From NCBI GenBank assembly GCA_005784505.1, contig VCAZ01000037.1, positions 224,001 to 288,000 of the forward strand: a DNA stretch of 64,000 nt. Reading direction: 5' to 3'. The stretch is from Bagarius yarrelli (lineage: Eukaryota; Chordata; Actinopteri; Siluriformes; Sisoridae). Position numbers and translations under genes: made by a program. Positions 1 to 12,762 of this stretch are shown piece after piece (positions within the stretch are counted from its first letter, which is position 1; each line of letters begins with the position of its first letter). The notes beneath the pieces are model-generated. The model was given only the letters and a program-made list of their open reading frames with translations, was not told the origin of the DNA and searched no databases.

Positions 1-1584
1 GATTATACTGTTTAAATTCCAGGATCGCAAAAAATGTCAGTTCACCACATGTTGTTATATTTCTTATTAAGCCTTTATTATGTGTTGTGACAAACCTCAG
101 ACAGCCTCCTCGTCATCAGACTTACGTTGCCAAAAATATCTCATTAGCTTATAACAATTCCCCATCAGAGACAAATATAAATGAGATTCTTTCTCGAAAA
201 CAGGTAACTGTCATCCTGTGTCTAAAAATAAATCTTATCTGACAGCACAGGCAGGCGGTGTTGCCTTTTTCACCTAGCAATGTAAGAGAAAACATTTCTT
301 AGCGAATAATTTTTCACCCCTGAGGAGATCAGGTCTTCAGTTTTGATTCTGACTATTTGAAACTAATCTTGGATGATAGAAGATTTTCTTTTTGAGGATG
401 TACTTGCAGTGAAATACACATCCTAAATGTGAAGAAAGCTTTATGTGTTCACAATGTTTCAAATTATTTTCAAAGTGAACATGCAGTGGCTCAGCATCTT
501 CACCAAGTCAGTTCCAACATCACTTTTATTAAAATGAAAACTTTAAACATTTAATTATTTTACGATATCTACATTGTTCTCACATGCCTCAAAAGACTTT
601 TTTCAACTCACCCTCGTTTTTACGTACCAATGACACGTGTCAGACCCTGAACACAACTCAGCACCCCAGGCTTTCCATCTGACTAACGTCTGCTCACCCA
701 CTGATTGCCTTTTATAGTATAATTCATATGAAGCTCATATGCACACATAATCTATACCAAAAATTACTCATCTTGCAAGTAAAAATAAGTAAATTTGTTG
801 TTTGTTGTTGAAAAATATGATGAGAAACTATATAAATAATATTCACAACCAGCCCTATGAAAGAATATGAGGCTGGGCCCCCTACCACACCTATTCCACA
901 TTGGTAATACTAATATGGGAGGCTCCCAAAGAATCGGTCTAACTCACCCCCACCCGACCAGCAGTGTCCCTGCTCACAGCTGTCATACACAGGTTTGATA
1001 TTTTATAGCAAACTTAAAGCTACAATAGGTGACTGTCTTCAGAAATATTTTCCCCTAAACCTTCAGCTGCTCAGTTGTATAAGAAAAACACAAGTAACTC
1101 TGGATAAGGACATCTGTCAAATGCTGGAAATGTAAAACATTCTCATGTTTGGATTAGGAAGCTGTCCCAAGGTTGAAGTGGAATATAACAGGAAACGTGG
1201 CAGGGACATCAAGCAAGGACAACATTACTGCCAAACTGGGAGCTAAAGCTACAAGGAGAGACGACTTGCTGTGTTTACAGAGAAATGGTAGTCATGTAGA
1301 GGATGTTCTCTTTTACAGTAAATAAAGTAAAACATTTTGCTAAAACAAAAGTGTTTCGTTTGTGAATAGAGACTTGAGAAATGATTATATAATTAGGAGT
1401 AAGATGAAGTGATCTTGACTGACTGATCTGGGTTATAGTCATGTAATGGTTGGTGTTACTGCTCCACGCAGCTTCTTGGATTTAATACTGAGCTCAGTTG
1501 ACTACACAGAGTTTAAATTTTAATCCAGAAATTTGTAGGTAAATGTAGCTAAGTAAGATGTAATCCTACATTAACATAATTCGG
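1..1584. other. AT-rich intergenic DNA, no gene seen
   Basis: I see no exon with convincing splice sites or a recognisable protein. Around 860-960 there is a short degraded copy of a repeat that recurs near 4.5, 6.15 and 11.25 kb (a GGGCCC-rich stretch next to a cctatgaaa block). Confidence 0.5.
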
Positions 1585-2138
1585 ATCCTGAATCAACATT
1601 TAATCACACAATCATAACCACCTGATGTCATCAATGTGTCTCGGCCGAACCATTTCTCGATCTTTCTCTCCTTGTAGACCAAAATGTAATATTATTACTG
1701 ATTTATTAAATAAAAAATACATAAATTAAGTATGTAATACGTTACATGCTATAATGAACAAAATTAGATGGTCATGGTTATAAAAATCTGGCGTAAATCC
1801 TGTTTTATAGTAAGTCTTGCTGTATTGCTGTTCTACATGTTCACTATTTTAAAGCATCTCATGGGTTATTGTGCATCCGCGATTGTTTAGAATTCACTAT
1901 CTAAATTCATTATTGTTGTCCCTGAATTATTATTTGTCTAATTTCATGTTGTGATCCAATGTTAATCCAGGAATCGTCATTGTCTTTAAACTGTTTTAGA
2001 AAAGCTACTTCCTAGTGTCTGCTCGGTTTAATTCAAGGGAAAGATTAAAAAAATGGATTTTTTTAGGCGGGTTTGGCCAACACACACTAATGACATCAGA
2101 TGGTTATGATAAACTGATGAAAATGTTGATCCAGGATT
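1585..2138. repeat. MITE-like element with long terminal inverted repeats
   Basis: The left end (about 1585-1653) and the reverse complement of the right end (about 2070-2138) match over roughly 70 bases. Both contain atcataacca, then tgatgtcat, then a GTGTG-like stretch and a GGCC core. The roughly 415-base interior has no ORF. The structure fits a non-autonomous DNA transposon. I could not settle the exact ends or the target-site duplication. Confidence 0.65.
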
Positions 2139-2479
2139 AACATAAGGTTGTTAATAATCTAGGATCGCATTCTGTTTGGCAAAATCACATCCACACAATA
2201 TACAGCACACAATCCAGCTGCTGTACATAAACAAGCAGTGTTAATAGAAATCAGTTAAATCATGTGGAACTGATTAACACTTTTAAACAAAGCAAATATA
2301 AATTCAAAAGCAACAAAACAGTCAATCTAATTGACTTAAATATAAATAAATATTCCACTTCATTGTGCAATTAAAGAAACATTTTTCTCAGGAAAAAAAA
2401 ACAAGCGACATGCTACAAAAAACTGCAAAAACCGTATTTCTTAAATCCTGTGGAGAAAAACCCATAAATACTGAATGTA

Positions 2480-2815
2480 TTCATACATCCGTTGTCTAAA
2501 CCCGGTTATTCCTCATCAGGGCCACCAGGATCTGCTGGAGTCTATCCCAACTGTCATTGGGTGAAAGGCAGGGGTACAGCCTGGACAGGTCGCCAGTCCA
2601 TCAACCACACACACCCATACTTACTCCTATAGATTGATTTAGAATCATCAATCAACCTAACATACATTGATTCTGTATAGCTGCCTTGACACAATCTCTA
2701 TTGTTAAAAATAGATATATATATAAAAAACTTGATTTTGGACTGTGGGAGGAAACTGGAGTACCCAGAGTAAACCCACACATACAGGGGGAGGACATGCA
2801 AACTCCACACCGATG
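2480..2815 (+). repeat. Common teleost interspersed repeat (LINE-tail-like)
   Basis: It contains the familiar blocks for a two-fold reference to village-type repeats in fish: catccgttgtctaaacccgg, then ctggagtctatcccaactgtc, then gggaggaaactggagtaccc and ggacatgcaaactccacacc. Related copies lie at about 15.2 and 10.8 kb. A short unrelated AT stretch interrupts it near 2640-2730. Confidence 0.6.
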
Positions 2816-2831
2816 GGGAATATAAACCTGA

Positions 2832-3030
2832 AACCTTACATTTACAGCATATGACAGACACCCTTATCTTATCAGACACCATTTCTACAATGAGCAATTG
2901 GAGTTTGGGGGCCTTGCTCAGGAGCCCAGCAGTGGTGGCTTGATGGAGCTGGGAATCGAACCCACAATCTTTGGTAGTCCAACACCTTAATCATGAGTAA
3001 CAGTACTAACCACTAAGCCACTGTTCAGCC
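2832..3030 (-). repeat. tRNA-derived SINE, minus orientation
   Basis: Read on the minus strand it shows a B-box-like GGTTCGATTCCC block, then the CCACCACTGCTGGGCTCCTGAGCAAGG block typical of the SINE family that recurs in this window, and the tail ending near a TTTACAG trace. The copy is diverged. Confidence 0.6.
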
Positions 3031-5019
3031 CCCAAGGCACTTCAGCAAAACAATAATTATTACTATTTCTTTTTTAAATAGCGCTTTTTTTAATTAAATA
3101 TAGGGCATGGATAATGTGAAGTAACTGCTATAAAAACAATATTGTATAACAAGAGTACATTAATATAAACAATTTATACCATATACAAGAATATAAACCT
3201 TTTTTTACAAATGTGATGAGACATGAGAAAGGACAGGGTTGGTGTTCAGAGTAGATCTGAACAGAGTCTGACACGATAAAAAAGCCCTGTTACTGACTTC
3301 CTCTCAGCTAAGGATCATCAATGTGACACACGTTAGTTCTGCTCTTTATGATTGACCCTATAGGAGGGTGTGTGTGTTTGTGTATGTGTGTGAATAACTG
3401 AGCCATAAATCATAATTATTTTCTTAGATTTAATAGGGTACTGCCCAAACCGTACACGTTGTCACTTTGTCAGAATTAGAAACGAAGAGCACTTTACAGC
3501 GTTTCTTTTTAAGTTTGTCGTGCTGTTTTACGGCTTGTCACATTGTCCAAAACGCCAAAAAATAAATAACGGCAAGGCTAAAAGGATTCAAGACTGGGGG
3601 TGGGAAAGAAATATGTCAGCAAAACCACTTAATATTTTTTAAGCAAAAAACTTTAAGGTCAAACTCTTAAATAATGTAGTTACTGTATCTACTGCCTCGG
3701 TTGAGTTAAACAACTTGTGTGTAAATATTTTTGGTGGGTTGATTAGAAATTGTGGTTTTACAGTTCTTACATATGTCTTGTCCTTCACAGAAAAGATTTA
3801 GTTCATGAAGATTCTGTTTTGTTTACTGGGTGGGCCTATAGGCCTGGGGTTACTTTAGAAATAAAGGGTATATTTAAGCACTATATACCAAATAACCTCA
3901 AAAGGATTTATTGACTTAATTTGTTCTTCTTTTTTTAACCAATAGCAACAACATGACACTGATAAAGCCTTTATTTGGTGCCGTAATCTCACGTGGATAG
4001 TTTGTGACGTCAGTAACCAGACGGCGTGCAGTATTATCACCGAATGTACAGTATAGAAAAAATACTATTACAACTTAAAGTAGGAACAGATTTTTTACAT
4101 ACAACAAGATACAGTTCATACCAACCACTGTAAAAAATCACTAAAACAAAAAATAAAATGACAAATAAATAAATACTGATTTTATACATTTCTATGAAAG
4201 CACCTGGGGGGAACAAGAACGAGAGAGAGAGAAAGCGGTAGATTCATAGCATTCCTGACTATCAGAGGGCAGGACTGCTTCTGGCTGAGCCTTTCAAATA
4301 TTAACTTGTTCCGTTAATCATACAAACATGTTATTGGTTTACAAAAAAAAACACAGACGATTTCTTACTCTACCCTTGGACTTTGAACCTTTTTGCATTA
4401 CAGATTTCTAGAGGGGGACCGGCATATTTGCTGCCCACTAAATGTTTTTATATTTCTACAAAATATCATTTATTATATTAGTGGTGCTGCTGGAAGGTGA
4501 GGTGGCGGGGCTAAATTAGGATGATTCTAGGGGGCCCATGCACTTTGAGGGCCCCCAAAGATCTGTTTTATTAGTAGTAAAAGTGTGAAATGGGTCAGGG
4601 AAAGGGCCCAACCTCATGTACTTTCAGAAGGGCACAAAAGGGCCTATGATTACACCACTGAGATTACACATTATTGTAGTAATGTTTATGGATGTCATTT
4701 CCTGCATCAAAAACTGCTTCAATATTTATTTATAGATGTTGTAAAAGAAGAAGCAGTTACATGTAACAGGAGTAATAATTTAAAGATTTTAGTTATTTGT
4801 TAACCAGTGTCAGTTTCCTAAAACTGGTACCAGGTAATTATGTTATTTTCCCAAACAATTAGTCATTGTGACAAATTAGCTTAGTCTGTGTAAATAAATA
4901 GTATAGTGTTTGATAATTTGCCTGGTGAGTCCTAGCCTTACTGCAGGATTTAGTGGTATTTATGTTATTTGATTTGATTTTATTCCAGACACTGACTGGA
5001 TTTGGCGTTTGGCGCTACA
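3031..5019. other. Intergenic DNA; one repeat copy at about 4495-4650
   Basis: No gene seen. The stretch near 4495-4650 (gcccccaaagatctgtttta, ttagtagtaa, agggcccaacctcatgtact) matches parts of 11180-11345 and, inverted, 6120-6215, so it is a dispersed repeat of unknown class. Confidence 0.45.
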
Positions 5020-5760
5020 GCGCCTTAAAAAGTATTTATACTCCTTGAACTGTTTCACATTTTTTTACCTTACAACCACAAACTTAAATGTATTTTATTA
5101 AGATTTTATGTAAAAGACACGTAAGTAACACGTAATCTGACAAGTGTGGCATGCATCAATTCACTGTAGAGCCACATTTTACAAGCCTTTTGGGGTATTT
5201 CTCTACCAGCTTTGCACATCGAGAGATTGAAATTTTTGCCCATTCTTCTTACAAAATAGCTCAAACTCAACCAGATTGGAGGGATGGATGCATCTGTTAA
5301 CATCATTTTTCATGTCTTGCCACAGATGCTCAATGAGATTAAGGTCTGGACTTTGACTAGACCAGTTTAACACATAAATATTCCAAACCATTCTATTGTA
5401 ACTCTGGCTGTATGTTTAAGGTCACTGTGTTGCTGGAAGGTCTCCTTCCCAGTCTCAAGTCTTTTGCAGCCTCCAACAGGTTTTCCTTCAGGATTGCCCT
5501 GTATTCATCTATTTTCCCATCAACTCTGACCAGCTTCCCTGTGCCTGGTAAAGAAAACCATCCCCACAGCATGATGCTGTCACCACCATATTTCACAGTG
5601 GGAATGGTGTGTTCAAAGTGATGAGCAATGTTACTTTTCCGCCACACATAGCTTTTTGCATTCAAGCCAGAAAGTTCAACTTTGGTCCCATCTGACCAGA
5701 GCACCTCCTTTCATATGTTTCCTTTGTCCCCTACAAAGCTTGTGGCAAACTTTATTTTAG
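5020..5760 (-). mobile_element. Tc1-like transposon remnant, transposase broken
   Basis: On the minus strand, 5704-5393 encodes a Tc1-like catalytic segment (MLWSDGTKVELSG, then GGDSIMLWGWFSLPGTGKL). A shifted frame at 5391-5203 continues with SPDLNLIEHLWQDMKND, the region of the second and third DDE residues. The end at 5020-5120 has the usual fish Tc1 terminal sequence (agtatttatactccttgaac, then accacaaacttaaatgtatt). The N-terminal DNA-binding part is missing and frames are shifted, so it cannot make a transposase. Confidence 0.8.
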
Positions 5761-7129
5761 TGTGTTTGTGTAAGTAGAGCCAGCAAAGCAACAAAGAAGC
5801 AAATCCTCTTTGGACCAACCTGATGTAAGATTATTAAAAGATTAGCTTCACCTAGTTTCATCTCAGTACTGTTTGTACCTCAGTGTTACAAACAAAGAGA
5901 CTAAATTCAACCACTGACCATGGTTGGCAAAATTAGAGGCAAGATTTTGGAGACAGAATTAAAGATTGTGACATTAGACGTGACATGAGAAACACTGACA
6001 TGTCACAATTCACGCTGATGCAGCTATAATAATCTACTGCCTCTGTTGAGTTAAATTGTTGTGTGTCAGTATTTTCAGTACATTTCTTACTTGAGAAAAA
6101 GGCACAGCTGACAATTTTTGATCCTATGAAAGTATATGATGTTGGGCCACCAAAGTGTGTGGGCCCTTAGATTCGTTCTAGCTTCCCCTTTACTATTAGT
6201 GGCACCCTGCTCACGTGCCTGGTTTTTAACAGAAAAAGTTCAGTTTATCAATTTGTATTTAGTTTTGTTTACTGTGGTTCAGGTAAGACATATGTTATGC
6301 TGGAAGCAGGAAATATGTGAAGTAAAAGGATTTAGGAGACTTTGATAGGAGCCAACCTGTGTTGGCTAGATGATGTTGGAAAGAAATGGTACCCGGGTGC
6401 ACTGTGAGAGGCTATAAGCTAACAGAGGTAGTGCAATGTTCTGGGAAATTTCAGCTGGGAAAACTTTTTGGCCTGGTATTCATGTGAATATTGTGTGGAC
6501 AAATACCACTGACCTAAGCATTGATACAGAACAAGGAAAACAATACAGTATTTCCTAATGAGCAGTGTTTTATTATTCAGCAGGGTAATGCACTTTGTTG
6601 CATTAAATACACATTGTTTAGGAATAGTTAAAAAAAAGCATGACAACAATATAAGCCGTAAAAAATATTGCCTCAATCATATTCCACTTCCAAGATTTGT
6701 GCCGAAGTATGTTTATTTCCGATGTGGTTGTTATAGTAAAACTTGGTTAACACACTAAATTCTTTGATCAGTGGTATAGCGTGACCATGACAACCATATA
6801 AACAATAATAGAACTGTGTGTGTGCAACTCATATAACACAATTGCTATCCAAAGACATCCGTCTAGTCGGATTTTATCACCCAGTCATTTGTAGCATACT
6901 CAAAGTACTGTGTGTCTTTTGTCACTGCTACGCTGCAATAAACTTTTTTTCTCAAGCTCTTCATCACCTCATCATTTTTTCTTACAAAGGTGTTGACTTT
7001 GCCCCATATCCCAAGCTGATGAAACATCTGTAAATGTGAATGCCTTTATTTTGTCACATATACTTTTTTACAGCACAGTGAAATTTATTTATTAAAAACT
7101 TATTTATTTAATCAAGCATTTTGTATTGA
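5761..7129. other. Intergenic DNA, no gene seen
   Basis: AT-rich with no recognisable exon. The short stretch 6120-6215 is an inverted relative of the dispersed repeat at 4495-4650. Confidence 0.4.
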
Positions 7130-7406
7130 TTCCCCTTAGATAAAGGAGCAGATCTGGGGGACTCATGGGTGTTGAGTATTATGGTGATCTGGTATGTTTA
7201 GATGCTGTCTTCCCAACTCTTATTGATTACGGTGTTGATGATGAGAGCGGCTGGTTGCTTAACATATCAGGGAGCCCTCATTGCTCATCAGGGACTAACT
7301 GATTTTTGTCTCATTTTTATCTTATAATTTCTTCGATTGTGTAAAGCTGCTTTGTGACAATCACCATTGTAAAAAGCGCTATACAAATAAAACTGAACTG
7401 AAATTC
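7130..7406 (+). repeat. L2-type LINE 3' tail
   Basis: The 3' part reads gtaaagctgctttgtgacaa, then aaagcgctatacaaataaaa and ctgaactgaa. This is the standard end of a fish L2-type LINE. Similar tails occur at 14600-14897 (plus) and 16667-16870 (minus). There is no coding sequence. Confidence 0.7.
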
Positions 7407-7414
7407 TTTCTTTG

Positions 7415-7650
7415 TATATCCCATTTAAGTAAGTTGGGGTCAGAGTGCAGGGTCGGTTATAATACAGCGTCCTTGGAGCAGGAAGGGTTAAGGGTCTTGC
7501 TCAAAGACCCAACAGTGGCGGGGTTTGAACCCAGGTCTTCCTGGTCTCCAGATCAACAACTCAGGCTGGGGTTGGCGGTGGTTGGGCTTGAACCCAGGTC
7601 TCCAGATCAACAACTCAACACCTTAACCATTTGAGCCACCACTGCCTCAA
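7415..7650 (-). repeat. tRNA-derived SINE, minus orientation, internally duplicated
   Basis: The minus strand carries TGGTGGCTCAAATGGTTAAG-like and GGGTTCAAGCCCAACCACC-like blocks followed by the TTGAGCAAGACCC tail. The B-box block appears twice (about 7525 and 7590), so an internal duplication occurred. Confidence 0.65.
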
Positions 7651-9235
7651 AGACAGCAGAACGGCAGTAGCACTGTGGCATGTGCTGAACAATAAAAGTA
7701 GTGGTCCCACCTCACAATTTACAGGACTTTATGGATCTACTAGTAACAATATCTTTTTGCCAGATACCACAGCTTAACTTTGGCTGATTAGAAGAGTATG
7801 TGGACCCTCAGATCCATATGTGATTTCTCTTGAAAATGTTGCTCAAAATTCGAAAGCACACAGTCACTTAGAATATCTTTGTATGTTGTAGCATTACATT
7901 ATTCCTTTACTGCAACTGAGAGACCCAAACATTGTTCCAACATGCCGATGTACCTGTGCACAAAACATATGACCTCCATGAAGACATGTGCTCCGTTTAC
8001 AATCACTCGCCTCCATATTCTATAGTAGGTAAAAGTGAGTACACGAGGCGTATATATGACATATGAGTAGTAGATATGACAGTGTTCCTTGTAGTTACAG
8101 TATGTTGCACCTATTTAACACTTTTTTAAGTTAAGCGTTATCCAACTTTAAATGACCTTGTATGCCACAATATCAGCATGGCAGATGTAGTATGCCTGAA
8201 TCTCCTATTTCGTAATGGTAAAAAAATACGTACTGACTTAAATATAGTACATACTTAATTAGTATGCAATTTAGGATGGCGCCATAGTGTGTTCTGACTG
8301 GAGGGGAAGACTGCACCACAGACCTTCCTTACCCGACATCAGTGTCTAATCTCACTAATACCGAATGTATTGTAACCGAATGAACACAAATCTCACCTGT
8401 CACTCACACTTTAATTTGTAACTCAATTTAAGCTCCAAAGTGTAGTGTAAATAGTTATTGGAAGAGTGGAGCTTATAATATCTGTAATAAAATGTTTTAA
8501 ACCGCATGTGTTTGTGATGGAAAGGTAGCCATAAACGTCACGTATATATATATATATATATACACATACATACCTTCTATGTATTATGCAGTGACATCAT
8601 AAAACATGAGATAGTTGAATATACATCATTATAATTAAATAGAACAATTGCTATATAAAATAAACAGCAAAATTGCTATTATTAATCTACTCTGCAGGCA
8701 ACTAAAATGACTCAAAGCCACAGAAACATCAAATCAGCGTGTTGGAATGGTCATCTAATCTACTGACTCATAACTTATCTCTCCAGATTAATTAATTCCA
8801 GTTTTCATCTTATCACACAGTTATTATGTGTCTAAAAGCAGCTCTGTGGTATTAAAGGGGTTATTAAAGACTTGCGTGGTGATGTATGTACAATTAGTAA
8901 CTACCACTGAAAATATCAGTTTCTATAGTTTCTATTCTTTCTATAATTTTATGCCTTTATTTTACATAAAATACAATAATTATTTACTCCCAGTCTCCTC
9001 ACAGGTCATGTCTTCAGCCTGTCAACAAATTAAAATGTTTCTAACTGTAGCCCAAGATTGGCAACAGGATTTACAGGAGAGTTTTCAGGATAGACGCGTG
9101 ATTTGCTACCAGGTTAAACTTCTTTAGCAGACTTGTGACTCCCTCATGTGGTGAAACTGCATTTGTAGAGTCACTTCCTATTTGTCAATAGCCCTTAGTT
9201 TAACTTGTTAAATTTAATTATTAGATTTATTACTA
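7651..9235. other. Intergenic DNA with a TA microsatellite
   Basis: No gene seen. A (TA)n run lies at 8543-8562. The stretch 7920-7990 resembles 17030-17100 (tgtgcacaaaac, tgacct, atgaaga blocks), so both are copies of one dispersed repeat. Confidence 0.4.
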
Positions 9236-9375
9236 TTATTAAGTGGTGTTGGACTACCAACCGGAGGATTAGGGGATCAATTCCCAGCACTACTAAGTTA
9301 CCACTGTTGGGCCCCTGAGCATGGCCCTTAACCCCTCAGATGTATAAATGAGCTAAATGTAAAATATAAATGTGA
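9236..9375 (+). repeat. tRNA-derived SINE
   Basis: Contains gtggtgttggactaccaacc, a degraded B box (gatcaattcccagcacta), then ccactgttgggcccctgagc and cccttaacccctcag. Same family as the copies at 25.2, 35.2 and 37.1 kb. Confidence 0.7.
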
Positions 9376-9849
9376 ATGTAAGCGCAAAACCACACAAAAC
9401 ATAAATAAACAGATAATCAAAGCAAAAGGAACAACAAAAACATCATTTTTTGTCAAATATGGAAGTTTTATGATACAATACTAAATACAAGCAGCTACAA
9501 AAATGTGTGTAAAAAAACTGGATGAAATGGAAAATAATACAGAAAAAGTTTGTCAATCCTTGTGATGATAACAAACAGACTCATATACCATATTTAAACA
9601 CACATTATAAACCGACCAATATTTTTGCTTTACACTGATGTTTAAAGAAATTGAAATCACATTTGAATCATATTTAACTGTATAACTATACAGCCCACCG
9701 ATTCAGCTAACAGTAATTAAAGAAATTATAACACACAATTTGAAATTCCATTTTTACACAATATTTACAAAAAATATAACGATAAGTTAACATTCAGCTT
9801 GAACAAAACCACCTAAATTAGAAATTCTTTTACATCCTTATCTCTGAAG

Positions 9850-9990
9850 CCTCACTAGCTTAGTGATCAAGCATTAGAAGATTGTGGCTCAATTGCCGGG
9901 CTCCTGAGTAATGCCCTTAACCCCCAACTGCTCAGATGCATGAAAGGGGTAAATGTAAGTCACTCTGAATAAGGGCATATTCCAAATGTT
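9850..9990 (+). repeat. tRNA-derived SINE, truncated
   Basis: Keeps gccgggctcctgagtaatgc and ccttaacccccaactgctca and the aataagggc end. The tRNA head is largely lost. Confidence 0.55.
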
Positions 9991-11846
9991 GTAAATGTAA
10001 TCCCCCTGCCGTTTGGGAAATGTAATCCCCCTGCTGTTTGGGAGAATAATTTCACTATCTTTTTTAATAATCTGCTGCAAATACTTTTCGTTTGAATTGC
10101 TTAAATTCTTTAGGCAAATTTATAATTAATCTGAGTAATAAGGCTTGCTGTGATGCTACCTAACTGCTCAGCTTGGGTAGTTTGGTGGTATTGGAATTCA
10201 GCCTCTGTGTTCTCTGCTTGCTCCCAAACTCCTTCACGATTCCTTTCACTAAAGTCCCACAGCTTTTTATATTAGTTTTAAAATGTGTCTGTGGGTGTTT
10301 GTCACCACTCCAACTGATGACACTTATCAAACGTATACTGGACTACTGCCATATTTGCCCTATTTAACTTCCTTTTTCTTTCCTCAGTTATTTCTGAGCT
10401 TCCAGACCTGCCTGATTCAATTTGATCCCTATATCTAGTAAGATTCTCATCTCGTAGGAGGAGAATCAAAAGCTACTTGCAGATACTGTATATGGGTCTG
10501 CTTTCGGACACCATCATTGCCTCTGGCTTGCTTATAGTAATAAATATAAATTTAAAGTGGTCATTTTTCTATAGTAAAATGATTACATTAAATAATGTAC
10601 AATATTAAAAAGGCTCCACACAAATAAAACTAAATCAGCATTAAACAGTTAAATAAATCCTAAAGAAAAGATAAATAAAACAATTAATTAATTAATTAAT
10701 TAATTCTAATCTTAGGTTACTGTGTGTGTTGAGCTTTTGTTCATCATGTTGGCTTCTACTGGTTTCCTACCACTTTAGACTAGGGTTAGTTAGTTTCTTT
10801 GGGTTGATTCACTGTGCCCAGCAATGAACTGGTGTCCCATTCAGAGTGTATCCCCTGTTTCCGTTCAACATTCTTAGCATAGGCTGCAGCTCCGCCATAA
10901 CCCTGTCCACTAATAAATGAACTAATAAATAAACTTCCTATCTCATTTACTTAAATTCGTACTGTTTACACTTTTTTGCAGTCACTCTGCATTAAGATAG
11001 CTGCTAAACACTAAAATATAAGATAAAGTTATTCATTATGTTCCACTGCTGTCATGTCAAAGTAATTAAAACTAAATCAAAAGAAAGGAAAAGCTAATCA
11101 AAGTGTTATTTTTATCACTCCTGACATTACACATTCGATCAGTGATTGTAGTTTTTCCCTTATATCTCTTTAGTTAGAATGATTCCGGCCCACACACTTT
11201 GTTGGCTCTAGGAGATCTGTTTTATTAGTAGTAACAGTACTAACAATACTGTATGTAATAGTATGTTTGGGTGGAATGGGTTGGTATGGGGCCCAATCTC
11301 ATACTTTTTTTAACCCTAGGGCCCAAAATTGCTAGCGCCACTCCTGCTCTTTATGCGTTGTCTCTCTGACTCATAATCATGTGCTGATATGTGTCCTGAC
11401 AGAAAATGTTCCTTGGTGAGGAAGTACCAATTTAGCTCTCTTCATGATGTATCACACTGTCGGTTTGAGAAATCAGGGCATTTTGTTTCCTTAAATATTT
11501 GAAATCCTTTCTATCTATATTTTTAAAAACCTTTTTTCGTTTAATAACACATAATGTTTAAGGTTAGATAAACATAAAATGTATTTTAAATTTAAAAAAA
11601 AAATCTATATTAAAAAACGTTTAAATTATTCAAATTTGCACTGTGAATTCGCAGCCGTGTCCTCTAGGCTTTCTGAAACAATCACACCTGCTGTCTCATG
11701 CACACAGAGACAAGAGATTTTACAGTCAAGTTAAAGCTTGAAAGAAGACGTATAGAAAGGCCAGTAATGTCTAAAACTACATTGAAGACCTTGTGAGTTT
11801 ATAAATTGTTGCTTAGTATCGGAAATCTCTTTCACCTGTAGCAGCT
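9991..11846. other. Intergenic DNA with minor repeats
   Basis: No gene seen. It holds an ATTA tetranucleotide run at 10683-10704, a common teleost repeat fragment at about 10800-10925 (tgaactggtgtcccattcag, then ccctgtccactaataaatga), and the dispersed repeat copy at 11180-11345. Confidence 0.45.
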
Positions 11847-12762
11847 TTATTTCCGATACTGGTGAAGGTCGTTGTAGATATCTGACTGTACTCCATAAAG
11901 TTCCTGTTTCAAAACGAACCAATTTTTTACAACGAATATATATTATTTAACAATGACGTGTTTATAAAGTTTTAAGGAATATCATTATTTATTTTGATAT
12001 GGTTTTTGTCATTTTGATAATTTTTTTATAATTACAAAAGCTTTTGCTGGCAGAAATGTTACCTGATAAGGCGATTCCGTAATTTCCACCTCCTTTGGTT
12101 TGCGTGATGACTGGCAAAATTTTCCTTTCTCTTAGGATGAAAAAAAGCATCAAGTGTATTTATGTTTACATGAAGGCTTTTTTTCTCTCTCTCTCTTTAA
12201 AAAAACCACTAACAAACATACCTGTCTCAATGGAGTTTTTCCTCATATGCAAGCTTTTCTTCCTTTTTTCCCACGATGCAAAACAGTAGACTGAGATAGT
12301 GATAAGAAGTGTGAGAATTATATCACATGTAATGATACTAATAACAACCTCCATGTTCAGCTGATAGCATGTGCCACAATCTGAATGGAAAACAGAGACA
12401 CAGCATAATTTGTTGGGTTGTAACCTTCATAAATTTAAAAAAAAATACAAGTTATAAGCACTAAAAAAATCTGCTAAACATTACCTTGAGTTGCTGCCAC
12501 ATAACCTGTAAAAAATATATTTGGGAAAAAGTTTTTAGTCTAAAGGGATAACACTGTATGTCCGAATGTGATTTGCACTACCAAGAAGCTGTGACACAAT
12601 AACTGTTTCATCAAGCGTATAAGTAAATTTTTAAATACACACTGTGAAACATTCCACAAACCCTAAATGTAACCCCCCTAATCTATTAATACCTTACAGA
12701 TAAAACAGAAACTTACCAAAGAGTCCAGTGAGAAGAACTACCAAATTCAGAATCCATCCCAT
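11847..12762 (-). CDS. tyrobp: TYROBP (DAP12) ITAM signalling adaptor
   Basis: Five coding exons on the minus strand: 12717-12762, 12485-12505 (a 21-nt microexon), 12222-12380, 12063-12130 and 11847-11903. They sum to 351 nt, or 116 aa (human protein 113 aa), with consistent phases. Residues 1-16 form a signal peptide (MGWILNLVVLLTGLFG). A short ectodomain carries DCGTC, whose cysteines should link the homodimer. The transmembrane helix holds an aspartate (ITCDIILTLLITISVY), which in this family pairs with a basic residue in activating receptors. The tail ends in an ITAM, SPYQELYGVQSDIYNDL, split by the last intron as in mammals; ITAMs recruit Syk or ZAP70 kinases. The acceptor of exon 4 (CCTAAG before AGAAAGG) is the only choice that keeps the ITAM in frame. 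hcst lies about 8 kb upstream on the same strand. The identification is firm. Confidence 0.9.

Noticed and set aside
9236..9375. A functional tRNA gene
   Set aside because: The B box is degraded, the cloverleaf cannot be formed, and the downstream tail is that of a SINE; the same holds for the other tRNA-like heads in the window.
11731..11922. A 63-codon minus-strand frame over the last tyrobp exon
   Set aside because: It is a different frame from the ITAM exon, which reads ELYGVQSDIYNDL and ends in a stop at 11847.
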